Source: Sphaeramia orbicularis
Lineage: Eukaryota; Chordata; Actinopteri; Kurtiformes; Apogonidae
Length of the DNA: 64,000 nucleotides
Direction: 5' to 3'
Assembly (NCBI RefSeq): GCF_902148855.1
Contig: NC_043977.1
Span: 11,554,016-11,618,015 of the forward strand
The translations under genes were made by a program, and so were the position numbers. The notes under the pieces were generated by a model, which saw only the letters and a program-made list of their open reading frames with translations, did no database searches and was not told where the DNA came from. Positions 59,030 through 64,000 of the stretch are shown here, in pieces. The stretch's first letter is position 1. Each line of letters begins with the position of its first letter.

Positions 59030-60840
59030 TTCTCAGCAATCTTTGGCCTGACCTACAGTCAGCACCAAGCATGGCCCTAATTTTTACATCCTTCCTGTGT
59101 CGCTGGTGGACTATAACACAGTCTATCAGGTGTCATTCCTCGGACCGTGGGTGTATCCAGGTTGCCTTGTGTTTGTTTGCCAGCTAGAACATTGTGTTAG
59201 TGATGCAAGGTTATGTTGTCACCATTTACTCAGTAGTAGTAGGCCATTTAAATTTGTCTTCCCAATGCCACCATGTCCTAGTGTGTGTTGTCATGCATGA
59301 CTGTCTCTTTCAACACTGGCATTAGAGTCACACATGAGTCAGCTTGTCCTTATGTGGGACCTTTGTGGAAAACCTTACCCAGCTCCTCATAGGATGCATC
59401 TTTTTCAGCATCGACGTACAACATGGTTGGCACATAGGCTCTGATCACGGTGACATGATGTTTGTTAGTCAGTGGTATATGAACTGTCATTAGTCTTTCA
59501 CTGATGCCTTGTGCGAATGTGTCCAACCTGCAGGCAATAGCGGAGAGAATGGCTAGTCCTACACTACCTGTGCTATCCAACAGGAGGTATAGCATCCTCG
59601 AGAAAGATTATGGTTTCACCAAGAGCTGCTATGTTGATGTATAGTGGTGCAGTATTCTAGCAACTATGGCTGTTCTGCGTTCTGGCTTGTCTTTGCTGTC
59701 CCACAGTGTTCAGACATCCCATGAAGCAAGGTAGAAATTATGAGTCTTGTGTTTCATTTGTATTGTTTGGCCACATATTTGGGGTCAGTTAGATGTGGTC
59801 TCCTGACACACGCTGGTGAGGTGAGCAGTTTTCAGTATCTCTTCATTTTCAAGAAAGAACATTACTGTCCCTGAAGAAGGCTGCTATGACATCCGAACAG
59901 GATATGAGTGACACCGTCACCCATGTTAGTGGCAGACAACCATCATGCTTGGAATACCTATGTGCTGTATCATGACTAGAGACTTCCAGTAGCATCCTCC
60001 ACCTGTCCACTTTGCCACCAGCCCATCACCCATCAGACTTTGAGGTTGGTTGTGTGCTTGGTGTGATGTTGCTGAGATACTTGCACCTGAGTGGATTATA
60101 GAAAGATTATAGATTATAATCTATACATTATAGACTGCATACGCCTCCCTAGTGAGGTTTTCTGGCGTGTCCAACCGGGAGGAGACCTCGTGGCTGACCC
60201 AGGACACACTGTAGGGATTATATCTCTCGGTTGGCCTGGGAACACCTCGGGATTCCCCCAGAAGAGCTGGTGGAAGTGGCTCAGGATAGGGTTGTCTGGG
60301 CTTCTCTGCTGAGGCTGCTTTGCCTGTGACCCGGACGCGGATAAGCAGAAGACAATAATTACAAGTACGAGTAGATTATAGAAAGGCTAGTGCACAGATT
60401 TAGTCTCACTCTCTCACCCACTGGGAGTCATAAGCTAGCTGGTGTATGAATGCCACAAGTTGACAACAGCCATGGGTACAGGTTTATAGGGTTAGGGTCC
60501 TTCTTATAGCTAAGTCACCAACCAAGGCTGAAGAGTCCTACCTATGCTTTGTTGTTTGACCCATAACTGGGGCATGGTTGCTGGATACAAGGGCATGTCC
60601 ATGAGCCGGTGGGCCTGCACGTCATAGCTCTAGGGTCCATGGTACTCTAAGACCTCACCACAGCTTAGTCTGTGGCCGTAGGGTACCCAGCTGCCAACTG
60701 TTGCCATGGGGAGGCGCTGTGGGAGTCTTGACTGAGGCGAGGCTGAGGCTAGTCAGCGACAGATGATGGAAGCAGCAGTTAAGTACTAGCTCTACTACTA
60801 CAATTCTGCAGTGGACCCATGACTACGCCCTGTGGTACAC
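59030..60840 (-). mobile_element. non-LTR retrotransposon fragment(s), minus strand
   Basis: Minus-strand reading near 59720-59560 shows SWDVxTLWDSKDKPERRTAIVARIL, then ISERLMTVHIPLTNKHHVTVIRAYVPTML (59500-59420) and YEELGKVFHKGP. These match the apurinic endonuclease domain of fish LINEs (usual forms WNVRTL, RLMxLRxPL, SAYAPT, FYEEL). Continuation to about 59030 is decayed. 60150-60345 holds, on plus, a separate LINE-type 3' phrase (GGGAGGAGACC, CTCGGTTGGCCTGGGAACAC, GATAAGCAGAAGACAA). The rest to 60840 resembles a LINE 5' region but I cannot prove it. Confidence 0.6.
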
Positions 60841-60855
60841 ACCACCAATATGCAG

Positions 60856-61718
60856 TAGGGCATTAACTGAAAAGTCGGTTTGTCGACACGTCAACATCTG
60901 TGGCACAAGTAGACGTTACTTTGGAGGAGTCGACTAGTCGTGTGTTATTCTCTCTCTCCCTTCCATCACCTGACTGTGCGCTAGCCATCATTCAGCGCAT
61001 GTCGATACTCTCATCTTTCTACATGAAAACATGGAGCACAGTGAGTGGTAGTGATGCATGGATCAGCAGACCCGGGTCGGGTTGGTGCAAAAACAAATGA
61101 AAGGTCCAAAAAATTTCACTTTATTTGCGGGGCGGGTCAAAAAATTCCATAAAGTGGCTTAAAAAAAAAAAAAAAATGACCCACGCATCACTAGCGCAAG
61201 GCCAAGACTGAAGGAAGAAGATGACTCAGTAGGATAACTAGATCTAGAAAAACTATGATCTAAGTTATGTTCTGTGAACCACGCAAGCACCACCAATACT
61301 GAATAATAATTTGGACAGCCAGTGTGTTTGGATTATTCTGTTCATTTATTTCATGAAGACAATGCGCTCTTTTCTCTAACATGCTGTGCATCTTTTCTGT
61401 CACTGTCTAAACTTTTTCCCACTTTATGTTGTTCAGTTAAATTTAAGAGAAAATTCAAGGTGTTAGCCTATGTTTTGTTTGGTTAAATGTCTGACGACTG
61501 CTGATGCTTGTGTCTTAGTTTTTTTATTCTGCTCTTTACTGCACATTGTTAATGTTGCAGTGAATGTTTGTACAAGTTGCTCATTGTTGAACGGCTGTGT
61601 GTCTGTGTTGTTCCTCTGCTGTCAATGTGACGACGTCATCATACGATAAGTCGACTCAACTTTGACTTTATTGACAAATAAGTCAATCTGAAAAAAATCT
61701 GAAGTCACTAATGCCCTA
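60856..61718. mobile_element. non-autonomous hAT element with perfect 8-bp target duplication, 863 bp
   Basis: Starts TAGGGCATTAACTGAAAAGTC and ends AAGTCACTAATGCCCTA: terminal inverted repeats TAGGGCATTA plus weaker inner similarity. ATATGCAG flanks both sides (60848-60855 and 61719-61726), an exact 8-bp duplication, diagnostic of hAT-type insertion. Interior contains GTCGAC/GTCGACT boxes and no transposase. A smaller element is nested at 61049-61193. Confidence 0.9.
61049..61193. mobile_element. small nested inverted-repeat element, 145 bp
   Basis: Starts TAGTGATGCATGGATCAG and ends GACCCACGCATCACTA; inverted ends TAGTGATGCRTGG. Includes the G-rich ACCCGGGTCGGGTTGG and an A run. The flanking 8-mers GTGAGTGG and GCGCAAGG match only at four positions. 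Confidence 0.6.
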
Positions 61719-63106
61719 ATATGCAGGTCTCTAATAATAGGCCTCTATTAATTGGTGGTGTCATCATGACATGATTAAAAAAGTGTGTTTATTTTTTCAC
61801 ATTGTATAGGAGTTTGGCCTGAAGCATCACTATTTACAACCAGACACTCACATCCTAACACAGAATGACACACTCTGGACTAACGCAATCCCAATAGTGT
61901 CAGCTGAAGATATGATTTATGTGAGAAGTTGACTGATGCCAAAAATGACCTTATATGTGAACAAAAAAGTCAGTGTGATCTCCAAAAAGTTATAGGTGGG
62001 CTAAATGCTAGCAGACTGACATGATTTTCCAAGGTCCTCTCAGTTTAGTAGAATTGAATGGGAAACAAAAGAATAACATGTGTATACAATATGTAATTAA
62101 AAGTGAGCTTTATTCAAAACCATAGACATTCTAAAATCGCACTCAAAATTATTTGATTAGTAATTGTTGAAAACATGTTTGTCTGATACAGAATGGCCTA
62201 CTTATCATTCCATTAAATACTGTAACTGTCGTTTCCTTTTTTTCTGTCATTCTTTAAGTAAGTGGTGAAGAGGTACAATCTTAAAGTAAGAGAAAGTTTG
62301 GAGAGTATGGAAAATGGAAATTAGACATATATATGGAAGTCTTTTAACTTGTATTTCAGTGTAGACAATATGAACACAACTTATTTCATATAATGTCTGG
62401 TCAGCTTAATTCCATTTGTGAATATATGTCCATTTCTCACATTCAACCTGCAACACATTTAGGAAGAAGTCAGAAAAGCAAAGATTTTTAACAAAAATTA
62501 AAAGATGGTTGGGCACTAAAGGCATCCACCATGTGTTTCAGATATAATTTTTCTATTTCTTCCTGCAAACAAATCTCAAGTTGTACAACAGTATGTGGTC
62601 TTTGAGTCACATCTTGTCTTTCACAATGGCTTCACTCTTTCTCTATAAGGAAAAAGTGAGGACAGATTCAGGACAGTTCAACACCTGTGGCCTCCACCTG
62701 GATGGTCCTTTAGTCTTTGGTCTGGAGCACAAGTGGATATTATTTGTAAGAAACATCTGAAATAGTGAATGGTCTGAGCATAATCCCATAATGAGATCTG
62801 ATCATGAAAACATTCATTTGTTTTATATCAAACTGTACTTTAACAATTTTAGCTCGTTTTCATTCTTATATTGACTCTATCCCAACATATTCATGAATGT
62901 GTTACAGATTGAAACAAACTGACCAAACAAAACTGCATGTGTTCTCACTGTCTATAACCACATATAAGTCAAAGCACATTTTTGATCATTTTCCATACCA
63001 GCCGATGTTTTTCTTATTTGAGGCTGTACTTTTGTTCTGTCCAGCTAGAAACGGTTGTAATATATAGATGTTTTACATTGTTCACAGTTGGTACATGTCC
63101 AGTTCA
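61719..63106. other. intergenic and receptor 3' flank
   Basis: 62100-62500 is homologous to 57140-57460. No gene recognised. AT-rich. Confidence 0.5.
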
Positions 63107-64000
63107 TCACTTCAGTCTAGAAGTCTCATGTTTACAGCAAAGAAATTGTGTAATTTTGTTTCTTATTCGGGTCAGTTTATAGCCGTATATGAGCGGATTA
63201 ATGATTGGAGGAAAAAAGATAAATTCTAGCGCCAAAAAGTTCTTTACACTCTGTGATATATGTTTTGTGCTGAATCTAATGTACACTAGATCAAAAAACA
63301 GAGAGAAAGTAAAAATAATTAAGCAGAAGAAATGTGGTACACATGTCGCCATAAATTTCTGCCTGTTTTCTTTAGATTTGATGCACGTTTTGATCATATA
63401 TATGTACGTCCAAATAACAAAAAGAACAAGGGTAATGTAAAAAGTATAATTAAAAGCTGGAATGATAACATTTGTTATAGAGGCCTGACATGCAAGTTCA
63501 CCAACCCAGTAGTTAATACAGTAGATTCTTGGTATGTGTGAGCCACATATCCTTGTAGTGGATGTTATTGTTGTAACTGTACTTGTTAACAATAAGTAAA
63601 AAGGTATAAGCCAAGCAAAAAACAGAAGTACACAAATTCTTTGTTTAGTCATCACAGAGTGGTACACCAGAGGTCGACATATCGCCACATATCTGTCATA
63701 AGCCATTAATGCTAGAGTAGTCGAATCAGCTGAGGATGAGGAGTGAAGCACAAACCCCTGCAGAAGACATCCAGCATAAGAAATGACATAAGACGAAGAC
63801 AGGAGGTCCATGAGGAATTTGGGGTAAAATCCTGCGGTGCCATAAAGAGTGTTGATGCACATATTACACAGGAAAATATACATGGGTTCATGAAGGCTCT
63901 TATCGACAATAATTATCACAATAATCACCAAATTTACCAGCCAGATCACACAGTAGCACAATAATGTTAGAAAAAACAGAGTGGCTCTGTACCTCTGTGT
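63107..64000 (-). CDS. olfactory receptor, fish delta-like group, 5' end beyond the window
   Basis: Open for 297 codons up to the window edge, beginning in the N-terminal segment (TQRYRATLFFLTLLCYCVIWLVNL, so only about 15-20 residues are missing) and stopping at 63109-63107. LHEPMY, SYAGCLLQGFVLHSS, MAYDRYVAIC, RICGSHIPRIYCINYWVGELAC and NPLIYGYK are all present. It is the sister of the receptor at 57650. MAYDRYVA replaces the MAFDRYVA of the other four. No stop or frameshift in the visible part, so it is probably functional. Confidence 0.92.
   Translation of the reverse strand, partial: TQRYRATLFFLTLLCYCVIWLVNLVIIVIIIVDKSLHEPMYIFLCNMCINTLYGTAGFYPKFLMDLLSSSYVISYAGCLLQGFVLHSSSSADSTTLALMAYDRYVAICRPLVYHSVMTKQRICVLLFFAWLIPFYLLLTSTVTTITSTTRICGSHIPRIYCINYWVGELACQASITNVIIPAFNYTFYITLVLFVIWTYIYMIKTCIKSKENRQKFMATCVPHFFCLIIFTFSLFFDLVYIRFSTKHISQSVKNFLALEFIFFPPIINPLIYGYKLTRIRNKITQFLCCKHETSRLK

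Overview
This 64-kb window is vertebrate genomic DNA and almost certainly comes from a ray-finned (teleost) fish. Genes have many short GT-AG exons, non-coding sequence is full of Tc1-like, hAT-like, LINE, Penelope-like and SINE-like repeats of the kinds common in fish, and the olfactory receptors look like the fish-specific delta-type group. All assignments are by reading the sequence; no database search was possible.

Left part (1-34 kb): a three-gene neighbourhood. The last coding exon of a plus-strand gene (355-424, probably epc2) is followed by a complete 25-exon kinesin-1 heavy chain on the plus strand (6287-19672, 973 residues, closest in my memory to KIF5C). Convergent to it on the minus strand is a 12-exon Rho GTPase-activating protein (34045 down to 22716, 448 residues, PH plus RhoGAP, ARHGAP15-like). 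EPC2 and KIF5C are neighbours in human and ARHGAP15 lies on the same chromosome arm, so the linkage supports these names. The introns hold many minisatellites, including a 2.1-kb telomere-like array in an arhgap15 intron, and two arrays that end exactly at kif5c splice acceptors.

Right part (36-64 kb): an olfactory-receptor cluster, all on the minus strand. There are four intact single-exon genes (36311, 41493, 48670, 57650), one gene cut by the window edge (63107 to the end), and two receptor fragments. The genes at 41493 and 48670 are a recent tandem pair with near-identical upstream flanks. Between the genes lie nested transposons: a LINE inside a hAT-type element inside another inverted-repeat element at 51.6-55.4 kb, several Tc1 remnants, SINE-like retroposons, and a 1.2-kb array of about 38 copies of a 31-bp unit carrying CCAAT-box and TGACG motifs, bounded by duplicated transposon sequence.

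Functionally, the left genes are housekeeping or neuronal (chromatin, axonal transport, Rac/Rho signalling), and the right part is a chemosensory cluster growing by tandem duplication. The most interesting observations are the 52-bp triplicated acceptor/donor junction before kif5c exon 12, which resembles recursive splice sites, the telomere-like intronic array that would be transcribed G-rich, and the CCAAT/TGACG array in the receptor cluster.
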